Positions 7,920 to 16,813 of a stretch of DNA of 64,000 bases are shown piece after piece. Source of the DNA: Rhizobacter koreensis (GTDB taxonomy: Bacteria; Pseudomonadota; Gammaproteobacteria; Burkholderiales; Burkholderiaceae_C); NCBI RefSeq assembly GCF_013366375.1, contig NZ_JABWMJ010000007.1, positions 248,001 to 312,000 on the forward strand, written 5' to 3'. The notes beneath the pieces were generated by a model that did not search any database, was not told where the DNA came from, and was given only the letters and a program-made list of their open reading frames with translations. A program made the position numbers and the translations under genes. Every line of letters starts with the position of its first letter. The stretch's first letter is position 1.

Positions 7920-9455
7920 ATGAAGTTCGGATCGTTCCTCGCGTCGCACGCCCTCCGCATGGGCGAAAAGGACGCGGTCGTGAGCGGCGGCGAGCGCATC
8001 GGCTTCGCCGAGCTCGAGGCGTCGACCAATCGCATCGCGCACGGCCTGCGCGCTGCCGGCGTCGAGGTGGGCGATCGCGTCGCCCTCTATCTGCCGAACG
8101 GCATCGCATTCGTGCAGGCGTTCATCGGCATCATCAAGGCCGGCGCGCTCGTCGTGCCGGTCAATCTGCCGCTCTCGGTGCCCGAGATCGCGCACCTATT
8201 GACCGACTGCGAGCCGAAGGCCGCGTTCATCGGCTCGAGCACCGCAGCCGCGTACGCGCGCGCGGCCGAAGGCCGGCCCCGCATCGTACGGATCGGCGCC
8301 GACGCGGCGTGCGCCGCCGACCTCACGCTGGCCGCGCTGATGGCGCGCGGCCAGGACGAGCCGCTCGACCTGCCGTACGCCGCCGACGACTGCATGGTCG
8401 CGTACACGTCGGGCACCACCGGGCGCGCCAAGGGCGTGGTGCTCACGCAGTCGAACTTCGTCTTCGTCAACGGCTACCTCAACGGCTACCACTGGCGGCT
8501 CGGCGCCGACGACGTCCAGCTCTGCACGACGCCGCTCGCGCATCGCACCGCGATGGCACGCCTGATGAACATGATCCTGCACGGGTCGACGCTGGTCGTG
8601 ATGGCGCGCTTCGACGCCGCCGAGGCGACGCGCCTCGTGCGCGACGAGAAGGTCACCGTCTTCGGCATGGTGCCGACCGTGGGCCGCATGATGCTGCCCG
8701 AGATCGAGGCGCACCCGGAGCACTTCGCGTCGGTGCGCGTGATGACGGTCACCGGCGAGGCGTTCCCGCTCGACGTGAAGCGACGCCTCGCGGACGCGCT
8801 GCCCCAGGTGCGCTTCTATTCGTTCCTCGCGCAAACCGAGTGCGGTGCGATCACCGGGCTCGACTCCTCGGAGGCGTTCTCGCACCCCACGTCGGTCGGG
8901 CGGCCCTGGCCGGGCGTCGACGTGCGGGTGGTCGACGCCGACGGCCGCACGCTGCCGACCGGCGAAGCCGGCGAGATCTGGGTGCGCAGCGGAACGCCGG
9001 GGCTTTACTCGACGATGCGGTGCTACTTCCGGCGGCCGGAAGAGACCGCCGCGACCATCAGGGACGGTTGGCTCGCGACCGGCGACGTCGGTCGCTTCGA
9101 CGCCGACGGCTACCTCTACCTGATGGACCGCAAGAAAGACATGGTGCTCTCGGGCGGCTACAACATTTACTCGAAGGAAGTCGAGATGGCGCTGATGTCG
9201 CACCCGGCGGTCGCCGACGCGGCGGTCATCGGCGTGCCCGACCCCGCGTTCGGCGAGGCGGTCTGCGCCTACGTCGAGCTCGAGCGCGGTGCCAGCGTCG
9301 ACGCCGAGGCGCTCATCGCGCATTGCCGCGAGCAGATCGCGAGCTACAAGAAGCCCAAGCACCTGCTGTTCGTCGAGGCACTGCCGCGCACCAGCACCGG
9401 CAAGGTCCAGAAGGCGGTGCTGCGCGAGCAGTACGCGGCAAGGACCGCCGCGTGA
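7920..9455 (+). CDS. AMP-dependent acyl-CoA synthetase/ligase
   Basis: Activates a carboxylic acid to its CoA thioester with ATP, the entry step of the pathway. ANL-superfamily enzyme of 511 residues. The ATP-binding loop YTSGTTGRAKG is at 162-172, a QTECG motif follows mid-protein, then GWLATGDVGRFD and DRKKDMVLSGGYNIY at the hinge. The catalytic Lys of the C-terminal domain is K495 in TSTGKVQ. The ATG lies 7 nt after the DUF35 stop, and the stop overlaps the GTG of the dehydrogenase. The substrate cannot be read from sequence. Confidence 0.94.
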   Translation: MKFGSFLASHALRMGEKDAVVSGGERIGFAELEASTNRIAHGLRAAGVEVGDRVALYLPNGIAFVQAFIGIIKAGALVVPVNLPLSVPEIAHLLTDCEPKAAFIGSSTAAAYARAAEGRPRIVRIGADAACAADLTLAALMARGQDEPLDLPYAADDCMVAYTSGTTGRAKGVVLTQSNFVFVNGYLNGYHWRLGADDVQLCTTPLAHRTAMARLMNMILHGSTLVVMARFDAAEATRLVRDEKVTVFGMVPTVGRMMLPEIEAHPEHFASVRVMTVTGEAFPLDVKRRLADALPQVRFYSFLAQTECGAITGLDSSEAFSHPTSVGRPWPGVDVRVVDADGRTLPTGEAGEIWVRSGTPGLYSTMRCYFRRPEETAATIRDGWLATGDVGRFDADGYLYLMDRKKDMVLSGGYNIYSKEVEMALMSHPAVADAAVIGVPDPAFGEAVCAYVELERGASVDAEALIAHCREQIASYKKPKHLLFVEALPRTSTGKVQKAVLREQYAARTAA

Positions 9456-10651
9456 GCGAGCAGCCCGTCTCGCACCGGGTCGCGCGGCCGCCGAGCGTGC
9501 CGTACCGCTCGCCGTGGCTGACGCCCGAGCTCGAGATGCTTGCCGACGCCGCCGCCCGCTTCTTCGAGGAGCGCTTCGTTCCGCGCGAGCCGCAGTGGTC
9601 GCGCGACGGGCTGATGGACCGCGGGGCGTGGAACGAGGCCGGACGGGTGGGCCTGCTCTGCGCGAGCATTCCCGAGGCCTACGGCGGTGGCGGCGGCACG
9701 CTCGCGCACGACATCGTGATCTTCAGCGAGCAGGCGCGCGCCCTCGTCGGCAGCTTCAGCAACACGGTGCACAGCGGCATCGTCGCGCACTACCTTCTGC
9801 ACTACGGCAGCGAGGCGCAGAAGCGCCGCTGGCTGCCGAAGATGGCGAGCGGCGAAATGGTCGGGGCCATCGCGATGTCGGAGCCCGACGCCGGCTCGGA
9901 CCTGCAGGCGATCCGCACCCGCGCCCGTCGCGACGGCGACCACTACGTGATCGACGGCGCGAAGACCTTCATCACCAACGGCTACCACGCCGACCTGGTG
10001 TTCGTGGTCGCGAAGACCGACTCGGCCGCGAAGGGTTCGCGCGGCACCTCGATCATCGTCGTCGAGACACGCGACCTTGCAGGCTTCCGGCGCGGCAAGG
10101 TGCTCGACAAGCTCGGCAACCGCGGCTCGGACACCGCCGAGCTGTTCTTCGACGGCGTGCGCGTGCCGGTCGAGAACCTGCTCGGCCCGGAGGAAGGCCA
10201 GGGCTTCCCGCAGCTGATGGCGCAGCTGCCGGCCGAGCGCCTCTACATCGCGATGAACGCGGTCGCGCAGATGGAGCGCGCGGTCGCGATGACGGTCGAC
10301 TACGTGAAGGCGCGCACCGTGTTCGGGCAGCCGCTCTCGTCGCTGCAGAACACGCGCTTCAAGCTCGCCGAGTGCCGCAGCAAGGCGCAGATCGCGCGCG
10401 TCTACGTCGACAACTGCCTGGTGCGTTGCCTCGCGGACGAGCTGTCGAACGACGATGCCGCGGTCGCCAAGTGGTGGGTCACGCAGACCTGCAACGAGGT
10501 CGTCGACGAGTGCCTGCAGCTGCACGGCGGCAACGGCTACATCCTCGATTACCCGATCGCGCGGCTCTATGCGAACGCCCGCGTCGGGCCGATCTACGGC
10601 GGGTCGAACGAGATCATGAAGGAAATCATCGCGCGCGAGCTGTTCCGCTAG
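9452..10651 (+). CDS. Acyl-CoA dehydrogenase
   Basis: FAD enzyme of 399 residues that introduces the alpha-beta double bond into the acyl-CoA. GTG start at 9452 overlaps the ligase stop (GTGA), with AAGGA upstream. FAD/substrate motifs AMSEPDAGSD (141-150) and KTFITNG (171-177) are intact. The usual C-terminal catalytic Glu of short- and medium-chain enzymes is replaced (IYGGSNEIM), but LPAERLYIA supplies E262 at the position used by long-chain and isovaleryl-CoA dehydrogenases. This suggests a bulky or branched substrate. The product would feed the hydratase at 5486. Confidence 0.94.
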   Translation: MSEQPVSHRVARPPSVPYRSPWLTPELEMLADAAARFFEERFVPREPQWSRDGLMDRGAWNEAGRVGLLCASIPEAYGGGGGTLAHDIVIFSEQARALVGSFSNTVHSGIVAHYLLHYGSEAQKRRWLPKMASGEMVGAIAMSEPDAGSDLQAIRTRARRDGDHYVIDGAKTFITNGYHADLVFVVAKTDSAAKGSRGTSIIVVETRDLAGFRRGKVLDKLGNRGSDTAELFFDGVRVPVENLLGPEEGQGFPQLMAQLPAERLYIAMNAVAQMERAVAMTVDYVKARTVFGQPLSSLQNTRFKLAECRSKAQIARVYVDNCLVRCLADELSNDDAAVAKWWVTQTCNEVVDECLQLHGGNGYILDYPIARLYANARVGPIYGGSNEIMKEIIARELFR

Positions 10652-10680
10652 GGCGCGCGCGTCACCCGAAGGGAAACTCC

Positions 10681-11853
10681 ATGCAGAAGAAGAGAGACGT
10701 CGCGATCGTCGCGTACGGCGAGACCAAGATCGCGACGAAGACCGGCCGCTCGGCCTACGACCTCGCCTCCGAGGTGTTCGAGCAGATCCTCGAGCGCACC
10801 GGCCTCGAGCCGAAGGACATCGACGGCCTCGCGGTGTCGGAAACGATGAGCGAGACCAAGAACCCGTTCTACTCGGTCTACATGGCCGACCTGCTCGGCC
10901 TCACGACGCGCTGGAACCAGGTCACCGGGCTCGGCGGCTGCTCGGCGCTCGCCAACATCGCGCGCGCCGCGTCGGCGATCCGCGAGGGCTATTGCGAGAC
11001 GGTGCTCGTGATCGCATCGGACGCGCAGTCGTCGCTCGCGGTGCCCGCCGAGCAGGGCGCGCAGCGCTTCGAGTTCCAGTACCCGGTCGGCCTCAAGGGA
11101 CCGGTCGGCGTGTTCGGCCTGATGACGCAGCGCTACAGGCATCTGCACGGCCTCAAGGACGAGGCGCTGGCCAAGCTCGCGGTGACGCAGCGCAACCACG
11201 CACTGCTCAACGACAACGCCTGCGAGAAGCTCAGGAAGCCGATCACCGAGCGCGACTACCTCGAGTCGAAGTTCGTCTCCGACCCGCTGCGCATGCTCGA
11301 CAGCGTGATGGTCTGCGACGGCGCGAACGGCGTGCTCGTCACCAGCGTCGAGAACGCCGAACGCATCGGCGCGAAGCAACGCGTCTACCCGGTCGCGTAT
11401 TCGGAGATCACCAATCACAAGGGCACCGACTTCACCGCCGAGGTCACCGACACGGGTTTCTCCGTGGTCGGCCCCGACGTGCTGCGCAAGGCCGGCATGT
11501 CGGTGAAGGACATCCGCATGCTGCAGTGCTACGACGACTTCCTGATCGCGCTGATGCTCGTGATGGAGGGCTTCGGCTTCTGCGAGGTCGGCCAGGCGTC
11601 CGACTTCGTGCTCGCCAACGACTTCTCGTTCAGCGGCAACCTTCCGCTCAACACCGGCGGCGGCCAGATCTCGGCCGGCCAGGCCGGGCTCGCCGGCGGC
11701 GGCACCAATCTCGTCGAGGCGGTGCGCCAGCTGTTCGGCGAAGGCGGCGCGCGCCAGGTGCCCAACCCGGTGAACTCGCTCGTCACCGGCATCGGACAGA
11801 TCCCGTACGGCAAGAACTGGGGCGTCTCGAACGCCATGATCCTGGAGCAATGA
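10681..11853 (+). CDS. Thiolase-family (SCP-x/Ltp-like) protein, copy 2, Cys retained
   Basis: Paralogue of the protein at 6283, the same 390-residue length and alignable throughout. Here the nucleophile loop reads GLGGCSA with Cys87 in place, so thiolytic chemistry is possible, in contrast to copy 1. The Gly-rich NTGGGQISAGQAG region is identical to copy 1 even at DNA level over 65 nt. A second DUF35 gene starts 1 nt after its stop. I infer a tandem duplication of a thiolase-DUF35 pair followed by specialisation for two cleavage steps or two substrates. Confidence 0.88.
   Translation: MQKKRDVAIVAYGETKIATKTGRSAYDLASEVFEQILERTGLEPKDIDGLAVSETMSETKNPFYSVYMADLLGLTTRWNQVTGLGGCSALANIARAASAIREGYCETVLVIASDAQSSLAVPAEQGAQRFEFQYPVGLKGPVGVFGLMTQRYRHLHGLKDEALAKLAVTQRNHALLNDNACEKLRKPITERDYLESKFVSDPLRMLDSVMVCDGANGVLVTSVENAERIGAKQRVYPVAYSEITNHKGTDFTAEVTDTGFSVVGPDVLRKAGMSVKDIRMLQCYDDFLIALMLVMEGFGFCEVGQASDFVLANDFSFSGNLPLNTGGGQISAGQAGLAGGGTNLVEAVRQLFGEGGARQVPNPVNSLVTGIGQIPYGKNWGVSNAMILEQ
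11644..11708 (+). repeat. 65-bp perfect direct repeat, copy 2 (inside thiolase copy 2)
   Basis: Identical to 7246-7310. The encoded protein stretch around it (NTGGGQISAG through EAVRQLFG) is also identical, while flanking protein sequence has diverged. Confidence 0.9.
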
Positions 11854-11854
11854 G

Positions 11855-12298
11855 ATGAACGCACCCGAAGCGAAGAACGCCCCCGAGGCGAAGAAGATCC
11901 CCCGACCGCTGCCCAGGCCCGACGTCTACATGAACACGGGCCCGTTCTGGGCCGCGGCCCGCGAACGCCGGCTGGTGATCCAGAAGTGCCCGCGCACCGG
12001 GCGCTTCCAGTTCTTCCCGCGCCCCGGCAGCGTGTTCACCGGCCGCCGCGACACCGAGTGGGTCGAAGTGAGCGGCAACGGCACGCTGTACTCGTGGACG
12101 CTCACCCGGTCGGCATGGCCGGGGCACGAGGACCGCGTGCCGTACATCTGTGCCTACGTCGACCTCGCCGAAGGCGTGCGCATCCTCTGCAACCTGTTCA
12201 ACGCCGACGCCCAGACGCTGCGCATCGGCTTGCCGGTGAAGCTGATGTGGGAGGAACTGCCGAACGGCCAGCCCTACCCCGCATTCGAGCCGGCCTGA
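11855..12298 (+). CDS. DUF35 OB-fold protein, partner of thiolase copy 2
   Basis: Paralogue of the 7457 gene, 147 residues, starting 1 nt after the thiolase stop (TGA-G-ATG). The zinc-ribbon region reads KCPRTGRFQFFPRPG, again with a single Cys, so both pairs lost zinc ligands. Loss before the duplication is the simplest explanation. The OB-fold core (GTLYSWTLTR, VPYICAYVDLAEG) and the C-terminal YPAFEPA are shared. It probably shapes or gates the active site of the adjacent thiolase. Confidence 0.88.
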   Translation: MNAPEAKNAPEAKKIPRPLPRPDVYMNTGPFWAAARERRLVIQKCPRTGRFQFFPRPGSVFTGRRDTEWVEVSGNGTLYSWTLTRSAWPGHEDRVPYICAYVDLAEGVRILCNLFNADAQTLRIGLPVKLMWEELPNGQPYPAFEPA

Positions 12299-12347
12299 AC
12301 GCCGCGCCGTTCGCCCTCGCGCTTTTCCCTCGTCCGATCGGACCGCC

Positions 12348-13331
12348 ATGAACCGCAAGAACTTTCTGCTCGCCCTGCTCGCCGTCGCCGCCCTGACGCC
12401 CGCTTTCGGTCAGACCAATGCTTCCGCCGGCGACTTCCCGAACAAGCCGGTGACGCTGATCACCCCGTTCCCGCCCGGCGGCGCGGCCGACAAGATCGCG
12501 CGCACGGTCGCGGCGAGCCTGCAGCAGGCCTGGGGCCAGCAGGTGCTGGTCGACAACCGCGCCGGCGCGGGCGGCACGATCGGGGCCGAAGCGGCGGCGC
12601 GCGCCACGGGCGACCCGTACACGCTGTTCCTCGGCTCGATCGGCGTGATGACGGTCAACCAGCACATCTACAAGCAGATCCGCTACGACGCGACCAAGGA
12701 CTTCACGCCGATCTCGCTGCTGGTGCGGATGCCGAGCTTCCTGGTCGTGAACTCGACCGTGCCGGCCAAGACCCTCGGCGAGTTCGTGAGCTACGCGAAG
12801 GCCAACCCCGGCAAGCTCAGCTTCTCGTCGGCGGGCAACGGCACCACCGAGCACACCAACGCCGTGATGCTCGCGCACATGGCCAATCTCGACATGGTGC
12901 ACGTGCCGTACAAGGGCATCGCGCCGGCGATCACCGACCTGCTCGGCGGCCAGATCAACTTCATCATCGAGCAGGGCGTCGCCATCCTGCCGCACATCAA
13001 GGCGGGCAAGGTGCGGGCGCTCGCCGTGACCACCGCCACGCGCTCGCCGGCGCTTCCCGACGTGCCGACCTTCGCCGAGGCGGGCCTGCCCAACTACGAG
13101 GCGTCGGCCTGGTACGCGCTCTACGCGCCGGCCGGGATCCCGCGCGCGGTCCAGCAGAAGATCAACCGCGACCTCGCGCGCAGCTTCGCGACCCCCGAGA
13201 TCAAGGCGCAGTTCCTCGAGACCAGCGCCGAGGTCACGGTGTCGACGCCCGAGGAGCTCGCGCGCTTCCAGAGCGCCGAGATCGCCAAGTGGGCGGCCGT
13301 CGTGCAGCGCGCCGGCATCAAGGTCGACTGA
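12348..13331 (+). CDS. Bug/TctC-family periplasmic solute receptor 1
   Basis: Tripartite tricarboxylate transporter receptor protein of 327 residues. N-terminal signal peptide (MNRKNFLLALLAVAALTP, cleavage near AFGQ) sends it to the periplasm. The mature part begins with the family pattern FPNKPVTLITPFPPGGAADK. No TctA/TctB membrane subunits are nearby, as usual for orphan Bug receptors of Burkholderiales. It closes the CoA-pathway operon 49 nt after the DUF35 gene, so it probably binds the acid degraded by that operon. Confidence 0.93.
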   Translation: MNRKNFLLALLAVAALTPAFGQTNASAGDFPNKPVTLITPFPPGGAADKIARTVAASLQQAWGQQVLVDNRAGAGGTIGAEAAARATGDPYTLFLGSIGVMTVNQHIYKQIRYDATKDFTPISLLVRMPSFLVVNSTVPAKTLGEFVSYAKANPGKLSFSSAGNGTTEHTNAVMLAHMANLDMVHVPYKGIAPAITDLLGGQINFIIEQGVAILPHIKAGKVRALAVTTATRSPALPDVPTFAEAGLPNYEASAWYALYAPAGIPRAVQQKINRDLARSFATPEIKAQFLETSAEVTVSTPEELARFQSAEIAKWAAVVQRAGIKVD

Positions 13332-13366
13332 CGCGGCACCCGCCACTGCCGCTCGCGAGCCTGCCG

Positions 13367-14116
13367 ATGCCGAACGCTGCCGTCACGCGCCGCAAGCCCG
13401 CTCGCGCGAGGGCCGACGCCGCAGCGCCGCCTGACGCGCCGGTCGAGATCGGCGCGCGGCCGCGCCGCGTTGCCATCGAAGGCGCCGCGAACGACGGCGC
13501 GACGCCGCGCCGCAAGACGCTGCGCCAGGGCGAGGCGCTGACCCGCAAGCACGTGCTCGGCACCGTCTACGAGCTGATCTCGCGCGACGGCATCGAGAAC
13601 CTCAGCATGCGCAAGGTCGCGGTCGCGGCGGGCCTCAGCACCGGCACGATCAACTACCACTTCGGCAACAAGCAGCGCCTGCTGATCGCCGCGCTCGAGA
13701 GCGCCTACGAGTTGCCGGACGACTGGGAGCGCTACCAGGGCTCGCCGGTCGCGCAGCTCGAACGCCTGCTCACCGGCTACGTGTGCCGGCTGCCCACCGA
13801 CCGCTTCTGGCGCTTCTGGATCAACTACCTGGCGTCGAGCGTGCGCGATGCCGAGCTGCTGACGCACCAGACCGATCGCCTGCAGCGCCAGCAGCGCTTC
13901 TGGACCCGCCTCATCCATGACGGCATCGCCGCGGGCGAGTTGGCGAGCGGCGTCGATGCGGCGCGCAAGGCTGAGGAGCTGTTGATCCTCGCGCACGGCC
14001 TCGTGCTGCGCCAGCTCGCCGACCCGGGCGAGGCGAGCCGCGACCTCGCGCGCGAGCTGCTGCTCGGCCAGGTGCGGCAGATGCGCGCGCCGGCGCGCCG
14101 GGCCTCGACGGCCTGA
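13367..14116 (+). CDS. TetR/AcrR-family transcriptional regulator
   Basis: Regulator of 249 residues. A long Arg/Ala-rich N-terminal extension (about 60 residues) precedes the TetR DNA-binding domain, whose recognition helix region is LSTGTINYHFGNKQRLL. An all-alpha ligand-binding domain follows. Start taken at the ATG at 13367; the extension makes the true start uncertain and it could lie further in. It sits between two Bug receptor genes on the same strand, so it may control the upstream catabolic operon in response to a pathway intermediate. Confidence 0.88.
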   Translation: MPNAAVTRRKPARARADAAAPPDAPVEIGARPRRVAIEGAANDGATPRRKTLRQGEALTRKHVLGTVYELISRDGIENLSMRKVAVAAGLSTGTINYHFGNKQRLLIAALESAYELPDDWERYQGSPVAQLERLLTGYVCRLPTDRFWRFWINYLASSVRDAELLTHQTDRLQRQQRFWTRLIHDGIAAGELASGVDAARKAEELLILAHGLVLRQLADPGEASRDLARELLLGQVRQMRAPARRASTA

Positions 14117-14234
14117 GCCCATGCCCCGCAGCGCGCCGACACCGTGGCGAAGGCTTCTCCCGCAACGAACTCCATCTGCTTCGGCGGCATCGCGCCTGGC
14201 TGAAGCTCCCATTCCGCACGAACCAGGAGCCGTG

Positions 14235-15200
14235 ATGAACCGCAGAAACCTGCTGATCGCCGCCGCCGCGCTCGCCGCCGTCACCGGGGCCTCGGCACAG
14301 TCCTACCCGACCAAGCCGATCCGCATCCTCGCGGGCGCGCCCCCGGGCGGCGCGTTCGACATGATGGCGCGCCTGGTGGCCGAAGGCCTCCAGAAAGCAA
14401 CCGGCCAGTCCGTCATCGTCGAGAACCGCTCGGGCGCCGGCGGCACGATCGCGGTCGACGCGGCGGCGCGCTCGGCACCCGACGGCTACACGCTGGTGGT
14501 GGGCTCGACCGGTCCGTTCGCGGTGAGTCCGAGCCTCATCAAGAAGCTGCCGTACGACCCGGTGAAGGACTTCGTGCCGATCGCGCGTTTGTCGCTGATG
14601 CCGAGCTACCTGGTCGTCAACGGCAACGTGCCGGCGAGCAACGTCAAGGAGTTCCTCGCCTACGCCAAGGCGAACCCCGGCAAGCTGACGTACGCGTCGA
14701 CCGGCAACGGCCTCTCGCAGCACACCAATGTCGAGCTGCTCAAGAACATGGCGGGCATCTTCATCCTGCCGGTCACGTATCGAGGCAGCGCGCCGGCGGT
14801 GACCGACCTGCTCGGCGGCCAGGTCGACCTGATGATCGAGCTCGGCCCGCAGGCGATCCCGCACATCAAGTCCGGCAAGCTCAAGGTGCTGGCAACAACC
14901 ACCGCCAAGCGCACCGAGGCGATGCCCGAGGTGCCGACCCTCGCCGAAAGCGGCGTGCCGGGCTACGAGGCGTTCACCTGGTTCGCGCTCTACGCCCCGG
15001 CCGGCACGCCCGCCGACGTCGTCGCCAGGATCCACGCCGAGACGGTGAAGTACTTCAACCAGCCCGACGTCAAGGCGCGCCTCGCGGCCGCCGGCGCCGA
15101 GGTCGCGACGACGTCCGGCGACGAGCTCGCGCGCTTCCAGGCCGCCGAGACGAAGAAGTGGGCCGAGGTGATCCAGCGCGCCGGCATCAAGCCGGAGTGA
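14235..15200 (+). CDS. Bug/TctC-family periplasmic solute receptor 2
   Basis: Orphan solute receptor of 321 residues with a clear signal peptide (MNRRNLLIAAAALAAVTG, cleavage near ASAQ). The mature start SYPTKPIRILAGAPPGGAFD and the later YAKANPGKL block are family features. ATG at 14235 has AGGAG just upstream; the open frame upstream is not conserved. It follows the TetR gene by 118 nt and may share its regulation. It resembles receptor 1 in general family sequence; whether they bind related ligands is unknown. Confidence 0.93.
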   Translation: MNRRNLLIAAAALAAVTGASAQSYPTKPIRILAGAPPGGAFDMMARLVAEGLQKATGQSVIVENRSGAGGTIAVDAAARSAPDGYTLVVGSTGPFAVSPSLIKKLPYDPVKDFVPIARLSLMPSYLVVNGNVPASNVKEFLAYAKANPGKLTYASTGNGLSQHTNVELLKNMAGIFILPVTYRGSAPAVTDLLGGQVDLMIELGPQAIPHIKSGKLKVLATTTAKRTEAMPEVPTLAESGVPGYEAFTWFALYAPAGTPADVVARIHAETVKYFNQPDVKARLAAAGAEVATTSGDELARFQAAETKKWAEVIQRAGIKPE

Positions 15201-15254
15201 TGCGCGCGAGGCGGTTGCGCCTGGCGGCCGCCACACCGGCTCACCCGCGAACCG

Positions 15255-15274
15255 GCGGCGCTTTCGGGCGCCGC
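15255..15274. terminator. Possible hairpin between convergent genes
   Basis: GCGGCGC and GCGCCGC (15255-15261 and 15268-15274) form a 7-bp stem with a 6-nt loop between the convergent Bug receptor 2 and greB genes. There is no T-tract, so it is a weak terminator candidate. Confidence 0.3.
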
Positions 15275-15327
15275 TCGCGTTCAGGCCATCGGTCCCGCGC
15301 AGCCGGGGCCACGCCGCTGCGGTCGCG

Positions 15328-15900
15328 TCAGCCGCGATCCGGCGCCGGGTACTCCACCGCCAGCACCTCGAGCGTTTCGACGCCGCCCGGGGTCGCGAGC
15401 TGCACCTCGTCGCCGACGCGCGCCTTCAGGAGGGCGCGCGCGATCGGCGCGACCCAGCTCACCTCGCCCTGGCTGCTGTCGGCTTCGTCGATGCCTTTGA
15501 TCGTGATCGTGCGCTCCTCGTCGCGCTGGTTCACGTAGCGCACCGTCGCGCCGAAGAAGATCTGGTCCGACCCGTGATGCAGCGACGGGTCGACGACCTC
15601 GGCGAGGTCGAGCCGCTTGGTCAGGAAGCGGATCCGGCGGTCGATCTCGCGCAGCCGCTTCTTGCCGTAGAGGTAGTCGCCGTTCTCCGAGCGGTCGCCG
15701 TTCTTGGCCGCCCACGAGACCACCTCGACCACCTTGGGGCGCTCGTCGTCGAGCAGGCCGAGCAGCTCGGCGCGCAGACGCTGGTAACCCGCGGGGGTCA
15801 GGTAGTTGCGCGTGCCGGCGGGGATCGCCGGCGCCGCGGCGACCTCGTCGTCGAGGTCGTCGGCATCGGCATCGGTCTCGCGCGTGAAGGCCTTGTTCAT
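15328..15900 (-). CDS. greB: Transcription elongation factor GreB
   Basis: Rescues backtracked RNA polymerase by stimulating transcript cleavage. 190 residues, a little longer than usual because of an acidic N-terminal extension (DADADDLDDEV). The core begins NYLTPAGYQRLRAELLGL; the coiled-coil carries KNGDRSENGDYLYGKKRL, whose SENGDYLYGKK distinguishes GreB from GreA. A C-terminal FKBP-like domain follows (ATVRYVN through YPAPDRG). ATG at 15900 chosen because homology starts there. Confidence 0.95.
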   Translation of the reverse strand: MNKAFTRETDADADDLDDEVAAAPAIPAGTRNYLTPAGYQRLRAELLGLLDDERPKVVEVVSWAAKNGDRSENGDYLYGKKRLREIDRRIRFLTKRLDLAEVVDPSLHHGSDQIFFGATVRYVNQRDEERTITIKGIDEADSSQGEVSWVAPIARALLKARVGDEVQLATPGGVETLEVLAVEYPAPDRG

Positions 15901-16131
15901 CGTGTTTCGGCAATCGGTTTCGCAGCGCACGCAGGCGGTTCCCGCTGACGTCCCGCAGCGTCTCGCGGAGCACCGGCGCACCGCGCAGCGCAGCCGGCGC
16001 CGGCGCGCGCCGCGAGTCTAGGCCCGCGCGCGTCGCCGGGTCGGGCCGCGGATTTGCCATAGAGTGCGCGCTCGTCCGGACGCCTCGGCCGCGGCGCCGG
16101 GGCCGCGACCTGCCGGTCACCCGCTCGCATC

Positions 16132-16701
16132 ATGAACCTCGCTTCCGTCGCCCTGCTCGCGTTCTCGATGTCGACCGATGCGTTCGCGGCCGCCATCGGC
16201 AAGGGCCTCGCCCTCGAGCGGCCGCACTGGCGCGAGGCCGTGCGCACCGGCCTCATCTTCGGCGTGATCGAGGCGCTGACGCCGGTAATCGGCTGGGCGC
16301 TCGGGCGCGTCGCCGCGAACTACGTCGAGGCGTGGGACCACTGGATCGCGTTCACCCTGCTCGGCGGCCTCGGCATGCGCATGATCCTCGCCAGCCTGCG
16401 CGCGCCCGATGACGAGGACGAGGCCAAGCCGAACCGCCATGGCTTCTGGCTGCTCGCGGTCACCGGCCTCGCGACCAGCATCGACGCGATGGTGGTCGGC
16501 GCGAGCCTGGCCTTCATCGAGGTCGAGATCGTGCCGATCGCGGCTGCCATCGGCCTCGCGACCCTGGTGATGGTGAGCGCGGGCGTGATGCTCGGCCGCG
16601 TGCTCGGCGTGATGGCCGGGCGCTGGGCCGAGGCGGTCGGCGGCTTCCTCCTGATCGGCATCGGCACCACCATCCTCGTCGAGCACCTGCGGATCGTCTG
16701 A
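16132..16701 (+). CDS. mntP: Manganese efflux pump MntP
   Basis: Inner-membrane Mn2+ exporter of 189 residues with six predicted membrane segments. Two internally repeated signatures mark the family: [13 protein letters not shown] near the N-terminus and [13 protein letters not shown] in the second half, each with a conserved Asp in a membrane helix. MntP genes are often preceded by a Mn-sensing yybP-ykoY riboswitch; I looked in 16020-16131 and saw no convincing one. Transcribed alone, 112 nt before the Mrp operon. Confidence 0.94.
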   Translation: MNLASVALLAFSMSTDAFAAAIGKGLALERPHWREAVRTGLIFGVIEALTPVIGWALGRVAANYVEAWDHWIAFTLLGGLGMRMILASLRAPDDEDEAKPNRHGFWLLAVTGLATSIDAMVVGASLAFIEVEIVPIAAAIGLATLVMVSAGVMLGRVLGVMAGRWAEAVGGFLLIGIGTTILVEHLRIV

Positions 16702-16813
16702 TCGATGGCGCAAGCGCGGACGCCGCCTCGCCGGCGCCGACGCGCTTCGAAAGCCCCGTGCCGGTGCGGCCCGCGACGGGCCTGCGCAGGGCTGCCCATA
16801 GACTCGGGCGTCC

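Noticed and set aside
16020..16131. yybP-ykoY manganese riboswitch before mntP
   Set aside because: I found neither the conserved paired elements nor the binding-site sequence; only GC-rich short hairpins.
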